Below, piece after piece: positions 24,881-34,769 of a stretch of DNA of 64,000 bases; the stretch's first letter is position 1, and each line of letters starts with the position of its first letter. The notes under the pieces were generated by a model. It ran no database searches, was not told where the DNA came from, and saw only the letters and a program-made list of their open reading frames with translations. A program made the position numbers and the translations under genes. Origin of the DNA: Serratia ureilytica (GTDB taxonomy: Bacteria > Pseudomonadota > Gammaproteobacteria > Enterobacterales > Enterobacteriaceae); NCBI RefSeq assembly GCF_013375155.1, contig NZ_JABXOF010000015.1:1-64000 (forward strand), in the 5' to 3' direction.

Positions 24881-26375
24881 GGTGAAATCCAACATGCTGC
24901 CGAAGGTCATTGTGTTCGGCGTGCTGGCCACCGCGATCATCGTCGGGCTTAAGGCCTGCAGCGGCGGTAAAGCACAGGAGGAGACTCAGCAGGCGCATAA
25001 CGTGCTGGCCAGCATGTCGCCGGAAGAGCTGCGGGCGCTGGGTGTAGAGGGGGATACTCCAGAAGATACGCTGCGTACCCTGGTGGGCACCCTACGTACT
25101 ACCCGAACCCAGCAGGCCGAGTTGCAGAAAAACATTGATAAAGTGCTGAAAGAAAACGAAGAACTTCGCAAGCGCAATACCAATGTGTCCGGTCAGGTCA
25201 ATGAGGCCGTGGCCGGCTTCCAAAAACAAGCACAGCAGCGCCAGCAGCAGCTTCAGCAAGAGCAGCAAACGCTGATGGGAAAAATCCAGACGCTGACCGA
25301 GCAGTTGAGTGCGAACAAGGACAAGGCAAAAAGCGACAGTGATATTCCGCTGGGGCTGGGACTGGATGGCTTGGGTGCCGGGGACGGTGGGGCCGCTCCT
25401 GGTCAGGATGGCTTGATGTGGGTCGGTCCGAAAGACATGAAAGAACCCGACCCGCGTAATCCGAACAGCGTCAAAGACGGCCCGCAGTTCCCGACGTCGT
25501 TCCTGTCGGACAATGCGATCACACGCCAAAAAGCTGCCTATGAGCAGCAGGTTAAAGGACATACCAATGAAAAAGGGGCGGAGGAGAACGCCGAGCCGGT
25601 GTTTACCCTGCCTGAGAATTCCACCCTGGTGGGCAGCCGCGCCATGACGGCGCTGCTGGGCCGCGTGCCGATCAACGGCACGGTGACTGACCCGTACCCG
25701 TTCAAGCTGATGATTGGCAAAGACAACCTGACGGCGAACGGCATCGAGTTGCCGGACGTCGAGGGTGCGATTGTCTCGGGGACCGCCAGCGGGGACTGGA
25801 CGTTGTCGTGCGTGCGCGGCCAGGTCAACAGCATCACCTTCGTGTTTGCGGACGGGACGGTCCGCACCCTGCCAAAACCCAACACCAACATGAATGCCAA
25901 CGGCAGTAACAATAATGCCGGCAGTAATGCGAAGGAGGTCAGCACCACCGCCGGCATCGGCTGGATCTCCGATGACAACGGTATCCCGTGCATCGGTGGA
26001 GAGCGTAAGTCCAATGCCTCGACCTATCTGCCGACGATCGCCGCCTTGTCGGCCGCCAGCGCCGCCGGGGAAGGGATCAGTCAGGGGCAATACACCACGC
26101 AAAACAATGTGAATGGCATCACCTCGACCATGACCGGTAATGCCGGCCAGGCCGTGCTAGGCAAGGCGCTGTCAGGCGGGATGAAAGAGACCGCCGACTG
26201 GGTGCGTGAGCGCTACGGCATGATGTTCGACGCCGTGTACGTTCCGCCGGGCCAGAAGCTGGCCGTGCACATTACTCGCCAGCTGGCGATCGACTTTGAG
26301 ACCAAAGGGCGCAAGGTGCGTTACGACGACTTCAGCCTGCCTGGCGAAGACGGCAACACCGGCGGGCTGGATTAA
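24873..26375 (+). CDS. TIGR03752-family T4SS protein, TraB/VirB10-like (PFL_4705 type)
   Basis: A 500-residue protein with an N-terminal membrane helix (about 10-28), a coiled coil of Gln/Glu-rich sequence (about 70-150), a Gly/Pro linker and a C-terminal beta-barrel domain (AMTALLGRVPINGTVTDPYP; GIGWISDDNGIPCIGGER; YVPPGQKLAVHITRQLAIDF). The architecture is that of TraB/VirB10, which spans both membranes and transmits ATPase energy. Family length about 450-500, so this is complete. Confidence 0.9.
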   Translation: MTEVKSNMLPKVIVFGVLATAIIVGLKACSGGKAQEETQQAHNVLASMSPEELRALGVEGDTPEDTLRTLVGTLRTTRTQQAELQKNIDKVLKENEELRKRNTNVSGQVNEAVAGFQKQAQQRQQQLQQEQQTLMGKIQTLTEQLSANKDKAKSDSDIPLGLGLDGLGAGDGGAAPGQDGLMWVGPKDMKEPDPRNPNSVKDGPQFPTSFLSDNAITRQKAAYEQQVKGHTNEKGAEENAEPVFTLPENSTLVGSRAMTALLGRVPINGTVTDPYPFKLMIGKDNLTANGIELPDVEGAIVSGTASGDWTLSCVRGQVNSITFVFADGTVRTLPKPNTNMNANGSNNNAGSNAKEVSTTAGIGWISDDNGIPCIGGERKSNASTYLPTIAALSAASAAGEGISQGQYTTQNNVNGITSTMTGNAGQAVLGKALSGGMKETADWVRERYGMMFDAVYVPPGQKLAVHITRQLAIDFETKGRKVRYDDFSLPGEDGNTGGLD

Positions 26376-26399
26376 CGCGTCATTCGGAGGAGAAAAGGC

Positions 26400-26519
26400 A
26401 TGCTGTGGCGTCAATGCGAAAGGATGAATCGCCCACAGGGTTGGGCGCTGGTTTTGCTGTCCTGCTGCGCGTTTTGGCTGGGTGTGCTGCTCCTGCTGTG
26501 TTTGCTTATAAGAGAATGA
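26400..26519 (+). CDS. 39-residue membrane peptide before the lipoprotein gene
   Basis: An open frame with an excellent ribosome site (CGGAGGAGAAAAGGC) directly before ATG 26400. The product has a basic, Cys-containing N-terminus and one membrane helix (ALVLLSCCAFWLGVLLLLCL). It ends 5 bp before the next start. The good ribosome site and tight spacing favour a real gene. Function unknown; a small subunit of the core complex or a leader peptide for the next gene are both possible. Confidence 0.55.
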   Translation: MLWRQCERMNRPQGWALVLLSCCAFWLGVLLLLCLLIRE

Positions 26520-26524
26520 TAATC

Positions 26525-26950
26525 ATGCGGAAAAATCTGTTTAATCGAGTTATGGCGATCACTGTCATTGTCAGCGTCATGGCGTTGGCCGGCTGTTCGA
26601 CGTCGAAAGAGGAAATGCTGCCGCCAGGCGACAGCTCGATGCTGGAATTGTGGCAGGGTGAAGACGGTGGCGGTTCAGCGCGTAATGCGGTGGCGGCACG
26701 CGACAGCCTGCGCCGGCCGCTCACCGAGAACGAAAGCCAGGCAACAGCCGCAAGCGATCGCAGCTACAGCCGCACGCAGGAAAGCGAAATCAGCCAGCAG
26801 TTCCCGCGCCTGCCGAATCCCGACCTTGTGATGTACGTGTTCCCGCACCTGGCGGATGGCAACGCGCCGGTGCCGGGCTACAGCACCGTGTTCCCGTTCT
26901 ACAGTCAGGTGCAGTATGCGATGCCGGGTGAACGGACGGAGGCCTACTGA
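26525..26950 (+). CDS. TIGR03751-family conjugative lipoprotein, VirB7/TraV-like
   Basis: A 141-residue lipoprotein: signal residues 1-20 and lipobox ALAGC. The mature part is short, polar and ends with FPFYSQVQYAMPGERTEAY, diagnostic for TIGR03751. It is the VirB7/TraV-type lipoprotein stabilising the outer-membrane ring. ATG 26525 is chosen since it gives a proper signal peptide; a longer frame from 26405 reads through the upstream small gene in another frame. Confidence 0.88.
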   Translation: MRKNLFNRVMAITVIVSVMALAGCSTSKEEMLPPGDSSMLELWQGEDGGGSARNAVAARDSLRRPLTENESQATAASDRSYSRTQESEISQQFPRLPNPDLVMYVFPHLADGNAPVPGYSTVFPFYSQVQYAMPGERTEAY

Positions 26951-29808
26951 TGCGATTTTCCCTGTTTGATAAAAAGCGCCTGATGCGCAAAAAGCCGGCA
27001 GTGCCGGCAACGGATGTCCAGGACACGGTGATCGCAACTGAGGACGGTGTGCCGCTGTCTGTCGACGGGCGAGAGCCGTTACGGCGCCCGGGCAAGATGA
27101 CGGTAAAGGATGAGAAGCAGGTGTATCACGCCAATCCGTCCATCGTTGATTACCTACCCTGGGCGGAGTTTCTCGACCGTGAGCAGTGTATTTTGCTCGA
27201 TGACGGGGTGTCCGTCGGGGCCGTTTTTGATATCACACCGGTGGCCACCGAGGGACGCACAGACGATCGCCTGGAGCAGATGCGCGATACGGTGGAGGAT
27301 GCCCTGCAGGACTCCTTTGACGAACATGATGAAAACCCCTGGGTCGTGCAGTTCTTTTGCCAGGACGAGAACAACGTCGATGCGTACCTTGACCGGCTGA
27401 GAGGGTATATCAAGCCGCATGCGCAGGGTTCTCAGCTGTCTGAGTCATGGCTGAAAGAAACCGAGCGTCATCTGCGCGGGATTGCCCGTCCGGAAGGCCT
27501 GTTTAAAGATACGCTGATAACAGACCAGCCATGGCGTGGGCAGCAACGCCGGACCCGCATGGTGGTCTATCGCTGGATTGGTAAGAGCAATCATGATCCG
27601 ATGCCACCGATCGCCATGCTGAATCAGACCTGTGAGCGTGTGACGGGGGCGCTGAACGGGGCCGGCGTGGTATGTGTGCGGCAAAATGGCGGCCAGGTTC
27701 ACGACTGGCTGCTGCGTCATTTTAACCCCAGCCCGGAGTGGGTGGATAAAGGGGTTCTGTACCGCGATGCCGCCTATTTTGACAGCCGTGATACGCCGGA
27801 AGGCGCAATGCCGGTGCAGAATGATTTTGCCGAAACCCTGCTGTTCACCCCGCCCGTGTCCGATCCGGACCAGGGGGTGTGGTGGTTCGATAATCAGGCG
27901 CATTGCGCGATCCCGGTCGAGAAGTTGCGCCGCCCGCCAGAGCCCGGCACCATCACCGGAGAGATGAAGCGTGGCGAGAAAAAAATCAACGCGCTGATGG
28001 ATATGTTTCCGGAAGGGACGATGCTGTGCATGACCATCGTGGTGCAGCCGCAGGACACGCTGGAAAACGATTTTAACAAGCTGTCGAAAAATGCCGTCGG
28101 CGAAAATACCGAGTCCGGGCGAGTACGTCAGGACGTGGCACAGGTCAAGGAATACCTGGGTAATCGTCACAAGCTGTACCGTGCCGGCATCACCTTCTTG
28201 TTGCGTGCCGGCGACCTGACCACGCTCAATCACAAGCGTGTCGAGCTCACCAACGTGTTGCTTGGTGCCGGCCTGCAGCCGGTTCGCCCGGAGTTTGATG
28301 TGGCGCCGCTCAATACCTATCTGCGCGCGCTGCCGATGTGCTTTAACCCGGAGACCGACAAGAAACACTGGAACACCCGTCTGACCTGGGTACAGCATCT
28401 GGCCGGCCTGTTACCGGTGACCGGTCGTGAAACGGGAACGGGCAATCCAGGCCTGAGTTTTTTCAACCGCGGGGGCGATATTCTGACGGTTGATCCGCTT
28501 AACAAACATGACCGCAGCCAGAATGCGCATATGCTGTATTTTGGTCCGACCGGCGCGGGGAAATCGGCGACGTTGTGTGCCACGCTGACACAAACCATGG
28601 CGGTTCATCGCCCACGTCTGTTCGTTGCCGAGGCGGGGAACTCGTTTGGGCTGCTGGCTGATTACTTTGAAAGCCAGGGGCTGACGGTCAATAAAGTCAG
28701 CATCAAACCGGGCAGTGGCGTGTCTTTGCCGCCGTTCTCTTTCGCGCATAAGCTTATCGAGGAACTGAGCTCACTGGAGCTGGATGAAAGTGAGCTGCGT
28801 GATATCGATGCGGATGACGACGATGAGGATAAACGCGATTACCTGGGGGAAATGGAGATCTCGGCGCGCATGATGGTCACCGGCGGTGACCAGAAGGAAG
28901 AAGCGGAGTTAAAACGGGCTGACCGGGCAATGATCCGTGAAGCCTTGCTGATGGCGGCGAAGAGCGCCTATGACGAGCAGCGCCAGATGCTACCGTCTGA
29001 TTTGCAGAACGCCTTGTATGCGATTTCCAACGACACAGCCAACGAAAAGCGCAATCCACAGCGTCGGGCGAAAGCGGCCGAAATGGCCGAAGCGCTGGGC
29101 ATGTTTACCCAGGCCGGCAGCTTCGAAGCAGAGCTGTTTAACCGAGAAGGTAGCCTGTGGCCAGAGGCGGATGTGACCCTGATTGACCTGGGGCATCTGG
29201 CGCGTGAGGGGTATGAGGCGCAGATGGCGCTGACGATGGTAAGCCTGACCAATACCATCAACAACATTGCCGAACGAGACCAGTACTCGGAACGGGATAT
29301 CGTGTTCGCGGTGGATGAGGCGCACATTGTGACGGTGAACCCGCTGCTGGCACCGTACATGACCAAAATCGTCAAGATGTGGCGTAAGCTCGGGGCCTGG
29401 CTGTGGCTGGCAACACAGAACCTGAAAGACTTCCCGGACATTGCCGAGAAGATGCTGAACATGGCGGAGTGGTGGGTCTGTCTGACCATGCCGCCGGAGG
29501 AGGTCAACGACATTGCCCGCTTCAAGGCGCTGACCGAGGAGCAAAAGGCGGTGCTGCTGTCAGCCAGCAAACTTTCCGGCTGTTATACCGAAGGTGTGGT
29601 GCTGTCGAAAAAACTCGAGGCGCTGTTCCGTGCAGTACCGCCGAGCCTGTACCTGGCGCTGGGGATGACGGAGAAAGAAGAGAAGGCCGAGCGCCGTGCG
29701 CTGATGCAGGAATTTGGCTGCAGCGAGCTCGAGGCGGCGCGCAGGGTAGCGCAAAAGCTTGACCGTCTGCGCGGCCTGGCGGCTAACGGGGAGGCAGCGG
29801 TAGCATGA
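26950..29808 (+). CDS. traC: TraC/VirB4-like conjugative transfer ATPase (TIGR03744-like)
   Basis: A 952-residue VirB4-class ATPase that powers T4SS assembly and transport. The N-terminal half carries the VirB4 barrel-type region; Walker A is FGPTGAGKSATL near residue 532 and Walker B is DIVFAVDEAHIV near 783, followed by RKLGAWLWLATQNLKDFPDI. The acidic patch (DIDADDDDEDKRD) near 620 is a long surface insert. Length agrees with the PFL_4706/TIGR03744 family. It starts within the upstream stop and overlaps the next gene by 4 bp. Confidence 0.94.
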   Translation: MRFSLFDKKRLMRKKPAVPATDVQDTVIATEDGVPLSVDGREPLRRPGKMTVKDEKQVYHANPSIVDYLPWAEFLDREQCILLDDGVSVGAVFDITPVATEGRTDDRLEQMRDTVEDALQDSFDEHDENPWVVQFFCQDENNVDAYLDRLRGYIKPHAQGSQLSESWLKETERHLRGIARPEGLFKDTLITDQPWRGQQRRTRMVVYRWIGKSNHDPMPPIAMLNQTCERVTGALNGAGVVCVRQNGGQVHDWLLRHFNPSPEWVDKGVLYRDAAYFDSRDTPEGAMPVQNDFAETLLFTPPVSDPDQGVWWFDNQAHCAIPVEKLRRPPEPGTITGEMKRGEKKINALMDMFPEGTMLCMTIVVQPQDTLENDFNKLSKNAVGENTESGRVRQDVAQVKEYLGNRHKLYRAGITFLLRAGDLTTLNHKRVELTNVLLGAGLQPVRPEFDVAPLNTYLRALPMCFNPETDKKHWNTRLTWVQHLAGLLPVTGRETGTGNPGLSFFNRGGDILTVDPLNKHDRSQNAHMLYFGPTGAGKSATLCATLTQTMAVHRPRLFVAEAGNSFGLLADYFESQGLTVNKVSIKPGSGVSLPPFSFAHKLIEELSSLELDESELRDIDADDDDEDKRDYLGEMEISARMMVTGGDQKEEAELKRADRAMIREALLMAAKSAYDEQRQMLPSDLQNALYAISNDTANEKRNPQRRAKAAEMAEALGMFTQAGSFEAELFNREGSLWPEADVTLIDLGHLAREGYEAQMALTMVSLTNTINNIAERDQYSERDIVFAVDEAHIVTVNPLLAPYMTKIVKMWRKLGAWLWLATQNLKDFPDIAEKMLNMAEWWVCLTMPPEEVNDIARFKALTEEQKAVLLSASKLSGCYTEGVVLSKKLEALFRAVPPSLYLALGMTEKEEKAERRALMQEFGCSELEAARRVAQKLDRLRGLAANGEAAVA

Positions 29809-30209
29809 TGACCCTGAAATACCCGGAACCGGTTGTTCGACCGCATGGCTTGGTCTGTCGTGAACCGTCGTTGTTTACCCTCCCTCCGCAGGGCGTGGCC
29901 ACCTTAAGCGAAGCAGATGCGCGGCGGCTTGAGACGTTCTGTGCGGCTATCCGCGATCGACTCCTGGGGCCGGTCCAACTTACGGCCCACCCGCATCGCA
30001 TCGGGAGTCGTACCAGCGTGGCGTTGCATCTCGAGGGCCGACTGGGGCGTTGCATCGATGTTCTGATCTCGGTGACCGGCAGTACGCTGTGGCCGCAGTC
30101 GGAGGAGTACGATCACCCGCGCTGGTATGTCACCGTACCGGATGCCGCGGATGTGGTGTATCTGCTGCTCCATTTAAGCGAACTGTGCGATCGATTTAGG
30201 GTCAATTAG
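29805..30209 (+). CDS. ICE protein of unknown function after the ATPase
   Basis: A 134-residue soluble protein (EADARRLETFCAAIRDRLLG; then HLEGRLGRCIDVLISVTGS; then VTVPDAADVVYLLLHLSEL). It starts in an ATGA overlap with the ATPase gene, so it is translated with it, and it is the last conserved gene before the cargo region. I recognise no catalytic motif. Confidence 0.7.
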   Translation: MMTLKYPEPVVRPHGLVCREPSLFTLPPQGVATLSEADARRLETFCAAIRDRLLGPVQLTAHPHRIGSRTSVALHLEGRLGRCIDVLISVTGSTLWPQSEEYDHPRWYVTVPDAADVVYLLLHLSELCDRFRVN

Positions 30210-30272
30210 TTAAAACAATCCCAACAAATTTTATCAATTTCATCATGATAAAATATTTCACGAAAGAGAAAG

Positions 30273-30304
30273 CTCAGCATAAGTGTGGGAAAACTTATGC
30301 TGAG
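30273..30304. terminator. Bidirectional terminator between the transfer operon and hsd operon
   Basis: A perfect 12-bp stem (CTCAGCATAAGT at 30273-30284 with ACTTATGCTGAG at 30293-30304) and an 8-nt loop, lying between convergent genes. T-runs are modest on both sides. It also marks the left boundary of the AT-richer cargo. Confidence 0.7.
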
Positions 30305-30336
30305 GGATAAACGTTTATCACATCACTAACAATATC

Positions 30337-33300
30337 TTAGTCACTTAAGAAATCATCCATTTGTGCAAAAATAAACTGCTTTAAAAACTGATCAATGCGA
30401 ATATGCAGCTTAAATAGAGGTATGGTTATGCCGTCTTGTTTTTCAAAGTAGGCCTTGGCTTTCGTTTTATCTACCGATTCTTTTAATGCGTCGAAACGAC
30501 CAAAGTCGTTGAGATTCTTATCATTAACACTATCAGTCATTAATGCTATGAGTAGTTTTTTATCTAAACCAAGAGCATCAACAACAGCGTTTAATTGTGC
30601 ATTTTCTGCGTTGTCTTTGTAGGCGTTGATATAGTCTCTAAAAGTATAGCCTTCAATTAATTGCGCATCACCGCGCTGCAAGTCGTGTAAGAAGAGCTTG
30701 GCGTACTTTTGCTCGCTTTGGGTGAGTGATGCAAACGACTTGTGCAGCTCATTTAATGTGATTTCAATGTTCGCAGAACCTTGATGTTTGTTCAGCTCTT
30801 TTAAGTATTTATCAAAGCGGCTATTCATGTAGTCGGCATCGATTTTTCCGGTATCTATCTCGGTTAAATAGCCACTGATATCAAAAGGCACATCGCTGCC
30901 ACCTACGCCAGTACCATCACCTTTGACAACCAACTCTTTGTAACGCAGAACCAGGCTCAGATAAGTTTGTTCGTCTATGGACAGCGTTACCTCATGTTCT
31001 ACATCATTTTCAGTAAATGAATAGATCGACTGCTCCCAATGCAAACCTTGTACTTTAGCCGCTTCTAGGTGGTGGCTAAAGTTGTTAAATAATTTGGCGA
31101 ATTGGGCACAGGTTTCTATATCTTCTGGCAGTTTTTCAAAGTTCTCAATACCCGCACTGACAAACAGCCCGGTAATCTCTAACACTAATTCATTCATGGC
31201 GTTAAGGTTGCTTTCTAACCTATCTACAAACAAGCCGATAGGTCTGTCGCCGGAATAGAGTTTTACCGCATCATTGATATTTTTCTCCATGGTGTGTGGA
31301 TAACGGTAATAACGGATGATGCCGTGGGGTTTGTCCGGACCAAACAAGCGGTTGGTACGTGAGAACGCTTGAATAATATTTTGGTATTTAATTACCTTAT
31401 CTAAATACAAGGTGTTAAGCCATTTAGAGTCAAAGCCAGTGAGCATTTGATCTACAACAATCAGTAAATCTAATTGATTTGAAGGCTCGGTATGAATGCA
31501 CTCATAGGGCTTTTTATGGGCAAGGCGTGCCGCTAAATCTTTTTTAAACGCCGCATGGCGGGCAAAGTCAAAATCTTGACAATAACGCGCGTTATAGTCG
31601 GTCATTATTTCGTCTAGGCCATCGCCTTTAAAGGTGGGGCCACGGTCACCACTGCCGTCGTTATCAATATTTGGGTCAAACAAAGCCGATACTTTAAGTT
31701 CAGGTTTGGCGGCTTTTAAACGGCGGTAATAGTCAATGGCTTCGGCAATGCTGTTAGTGGCCAAAATGGCATGAAATTTAGTCCCTTGACTGAGCACGTC
31801 CCATTTATGCAGAATATCTTCCACCACCTTAGTTTGGTGAGTATCGCTTAAATATTGGCTTTTAGGCACATAGTCTTCAATGCCTTTGTGGTATTTTCCT
31901 GTAGCATCTCTATGGCCAGCCATAGGTACATCATTCATAAAGTGGTTAAATTTTTTCTTTTTGACAGGATTATCCATGGCCTCGTTCACTAAACCGGCCT
32001 TGGCTTGCTCTAACGCCACCGCTTGCCTTAGGTCACTGTCTCTAAATGTTGGTACTTTGTAAGGGTCAAAACCGAGTACATTACCATCGCGTATGCCATC
32101 GGCAATGCTATAGCGGTGTAGCTCGTTGCCAAATACGGTACTGGTGGTATTGCCGTTTTTTTCGTTTTCTTCTTGAATCGGTGTCCCAGTAAAGCCAAAA
32201 AACAAGGCGCGCGGAAAGGTACGTTTAATCGTAATCAGCATATCGCCAAAGGTGGAGCGGTGCGCCTCATCGACAATAAACACCAAGCGTTTAGCGCGGA
32301 TTTTTTCAATATCCGCGGTGTTTGTGGTCACGCCTTCACCATCTTCCGCTTCAAAAATATTACTCATTTTTTGAATGGAGCTAACAATTAAGGTATTGGC
32401 TGGGGCGGTGCTTTTTAGTTTGGTAATGAGTATGTGAGTATTTTCGGTGGCTTGAACGTCCTCGCCATCGCCAGCAAAATTGCGGTATTCCATGAGCGAC
32501 TGGGTGCCCAGTTCAATCCTGTCCATTAAGAAAATTACTTTATCGGCATCTTTGGATTGAGCGATCAGCTGCGCCGATTTAAAGCTGGTCATGGTTTTAC
32601 CCGAACCCGTGGTATGCCACACATATCCCCCGAGGCGATCGGGATTATTGGCCGCGCTACCCAGTTGCTGCCAGTTGGTTTTGGCCACTTTGTCAGATAT
32701 CGCATTAGCGGCGTAATACTGATAACTGCGCATTACCTTAAGCACGCCGTCGGTATCGTCGGCGACGGTATAAAATCCGATCAATTGATGCGCCATAGGG
32801 ATAGAAAGCAGGGTAGAGGCAATGTCTTTCCAGTGGTTCATGGGTTCGTTATTGAAATCGGCCCAGTTAAACTGATAGTCGGGGTTAAACTTGCCGTCTA
32901 GTCCGGGATTGGCAAAGTATTTAGTTTCATTTGGCTCCATTGCCACGAACACTTGGATAAGGGAAAACAGACCGCTAAATACGCCCTCTTTACTGTACTT
33001 TTCAATTTGGTTGACAGCCTGACTAACCGGTATGCCACTGCGCTTTAGTTCCACATGGATCACCGGCATACCGTTAATCAGTAGCAGCACATCACCGCGT
33101 CTGTCGTTACGCAAAGGGCTGCCGCGTTCAAAGTTAGGTTGCTGCACAATTTGGTAACGGCTTTGGCCAGCAGCAATTTCTTGGCGATCGTATATTTTTA
33201 AGCTGACTTCTTTACCCATATGCAAAGCATCGGCTGGGTTATCACGCTTAATTGCCACGGTTTTGCCATTAATTAAACCGTTGAGCTTGAGCGGGGTTTT

Positions 33301-33522
33301 AAGCTCTTTGATTTGCTCAATAATTTGCTGCATTTCAGTCGCAGTAAGCGGAACATCGTTTAAACGATCCCGCTGGCGATTGTTTTCAAACAAAATGTTT
33401 GCCCAGTTTTGCAGTAAATCGGCTTCGGTTTTGTTTTTGATTATCTCTGTTTCCCAGCCCTTGTGGGTAAGTGCCTCAATAAAGGCCTGCTCAAATTGCG
33501 CTTCGGTTTTAAAGGTGGTCAT
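30337..33522 (-). CDS. hsdR: Type I restriction enzyme R subunit
   Basis: A 1061-residue HsdR motor/nuclease subunit that translocates and cuts unmethylated DNA. The N-terminal nuclease domain (about 1-240) includes LLLINGMPVIHVELKRSG with the ELK catalytic pair. The helicase motor follows: motif I VWHTTGSGKTMTSFK near 300, motif II DEAHRS near 420, motif III FFGFTGTPI near 445 and motif VI QAFSRTNRL near 720. The C-terminal helical region binds the methylase. It is last in an hsdM-hsdS-hsdR operon, 14 bp after hsdS. Intact, so restriction is probably functional. Confidence 0.95.
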   Translation of the reverse strand: MTTFKTEAQFEQAFIEALTHKGWETEIIKNKTEADLLQNWANILFENNRQRDRLNDVPLTATEMQQIIEQIKELKTPLKLNGLINGKTVAIKRDNPADALHMGKEVSLKIYDRQEIAAGQSRYQIVQQPNFERGSPLRNDRRGDVLLLINGMPVIHVELKRSGIPVSQAVNQIEKYSKEGVFSGLFSLIQVFVAMEPNETKYFANPGLDGKFNPDYQFNWADFNNEPMNHWKDIASTLLSIPMAHQLIGFYTVADDTDGVLKVMRSYQYYAANAISDKVAKTNWQQLGSAANNPDRLGGYVWHTTGSGKTMTSFKSAQLIAQSKDADKVIFLMDRIELGTQSLMEYRNFAGDGEDVQATENTHILITKLKSTAPANTLIVSSIQKMSNIFEAEDGEGVTTNTADIEKIRAKRLVFIVDEAHRSTFGDMLITIKRTFPRALFFGFTGTPIQEENEKNGNTTSTVFGNELHRYSIADGIRDGNVLGFDPYKVPTFRDSDLRQAVALEQAKAGLVNEAMDNPVKKKKFNHFMNDVPMAGHRDATGKYHKGIEDYVPKSQYLSDTHQTKVVEDILHKWDVLSQGTKFHAILATNSIAEAIDYYRRLKAAKPELKVSALFDPNIDNDGSGDRGPTFKGDGLDEIMTDYNARYCQDFDFARHAAFKKDLAARLAHKKPYECIHTEPSNQLDLLIVVDQMLTGFDSKWLNTLYLDKVIKYQNIIQAFSRTNRLFGPDKPHGIIRYYRYPHTMEKNINDAVKLYSGDRPIGLFVDRLESNLNAMNELVLEITGLFVSAGIENFEKLPEDIETCAQFAKLFNNFSHHLEAAKVQGLHWEQSIYSFTENDVEHEVTLSIDEQTYLSLVLRYKELVVKGDGTGVGGSDVPFDISGYLTEIDTGKIDADYMNSRFDKYLKELNKHQGSANIEITLNELHKSFASLTQSEQKYAKLFLHDLQRGDAQLIEGYTFRDYINAYKDNAENAQLNAVVDALGLDKKLLIALMTDSVNDKNLNDFGRFDALKESVDKTKAKAYFEKQDGITIPLFKLHIRIDQFLKQFIFAQMDDFLSD

Positions 33523-33536
33523 GATGGCGCTCCTTG

Positions 33537-34769
33537 TTAGACAAACATTTTACTTAAGCAGGCCTGCTTGATGTTATTAAGCTTGGTGATTTGTTGTTGG
33601 TATTGGTTGATCAGGCTGTCGAGTTTTTCGAAATAGTTGCCGATGGCGGTTTGTTCCTCTAAGCTAGGCATAAGAATTTTCATACGCCCGAGTTGCTTGC
33701 CTGAAATTTCTAAAAAAGTGGAGCCAGATGCATGTTTGAGCGCAAAATCTTTGATTTGCTTACCCGCTGAAAAGATAAAATAGGGTGAATAACCCTCTTT
33801 AACTATAATTGATTGAAAACCCTGATTAGTGGAGCCTGGTTTTGTAAGAATAGCCATGTCACCTATGCCCGCTCTGCTAGTAAAGAGAACCGTATTACCA
33901 GCAGGAAGTATCTTTGCTGAGCAACTTTTCAAACCTAGAGGTGTAATCTTTTTCTGACTACCTTTCGCATACACATTTTCTCCAATTTCAGTAGGTGAAT
34001 ACCAATCAATATCACCGTCCCAAAATTCAGAAATTGACGTGCTGGGTGTGCCTCCCCCAATAATTTCAGCGATATCAGTACCTAACATCTTCTCTTCCCA
34101 CTCCCCACTAAACCCTTTAAAACGGATTTCTGGAATGGTTTTGCCTTGTTTGGGAAACATCTTTTCCAGCATGGCTTTTTTTATGCTGCTGAGTTTGCCA
34201 TGCTTTTTTTTGTGTTTGTTGATCAGCACATCTAACTTTTGGAAAAATTTGCCGATGGCGGTTTGTTCTGACTCAGAAGGCGCCATATAACTATAAGTAT
34301 TCAGTTCATCCCTATTTATCTTTGGCATGCCTGTGCGCGATGAAACTGAAACAGTATACTTGTAAAATTCTTTGGTATGAAGAATTGCAAATAAATAATT
34401 TTGAATCACTCCATTTTTGGCATTTAATACATATGCATCTGCACTAGCAAGTCCTTCAAAAGGTGCGATTACATACTTTGCTAGCTGAGGGTTGATCTTT
34501 CCATAAATTATATCACCATTATTAAAATGGAATTTTCCGCTTATCAAATTACTATCTTTTACTTTCAAAACATTGTTATAAAATCTTCCTGTGAAAGATT
34601 CGATATTTCCTGGGCCTACATGAAACAATTCCTCGTACTGACTGTTTCTCGGGTCTACCATGTTTGTTGAAACATCAACCGTATTGCTCCAACTGTGTTC
34701 AACCCACTCCCCACTAAACCCTTTAAACCGGATCTCTGGCACCTTGTTATCCATACTCATCTTATTCAC
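33537..34769 (-). CDS. hsdS: Type I restriction-modification specificity subunit
   Basis: A 410-residue HsdS with two target-recognition domains and two conserved regions. Each half opens with almost the same sequence (PEIRFKGFSGEWVE near residue 9 and PEIRFKGFSGEWEE near 220) and closes with related helices (EQTAIGKFFQKLDVLINKHK near 165 and EQTAIGNYFEKLDSLINQYQ near 375). Each half reads one part of a bipartite target. The internal repeats allow half-exchange by recombination. It overlaps hsdM by 8 bp. Confidence 0.95.
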   Translation of the reverse strand: MNKMSMDNKVPEIRFKGFSGEWVEHSWSNTVDVSTNMVDPRNSQYEELFHVGPGNIESFTGRFYNNVLKVKDSNLISGKFHFNNGDIIYGKINPQLAKYVIAPFEGLASADAYVLNAKNGVIQNYLFAILHTKEFYKYTVSVSSRTGMPKINRDELNTYSYMAPSESEQTAIGKFFQKLDVLINKHKKKHGKLSSIKKAMLEKMFPKQGKTIPEIRFKGFSGEWEEKMLGTDIAEIIGGGTPSTSISEFWDGDIDWYSPTEIGENVYAKGSQKKITPLGLKSCSAKILPAGNTVLFTSRAGIGDMAILTKPGSTNQGFQSIIVKEGYSPYFIFSAGKQIKDFALKHASGSTFLEISGKQLGRMKILMPSLEEQTAIGNYFEKLDSLINQYQQQITKLNNIKQACLSKMFV

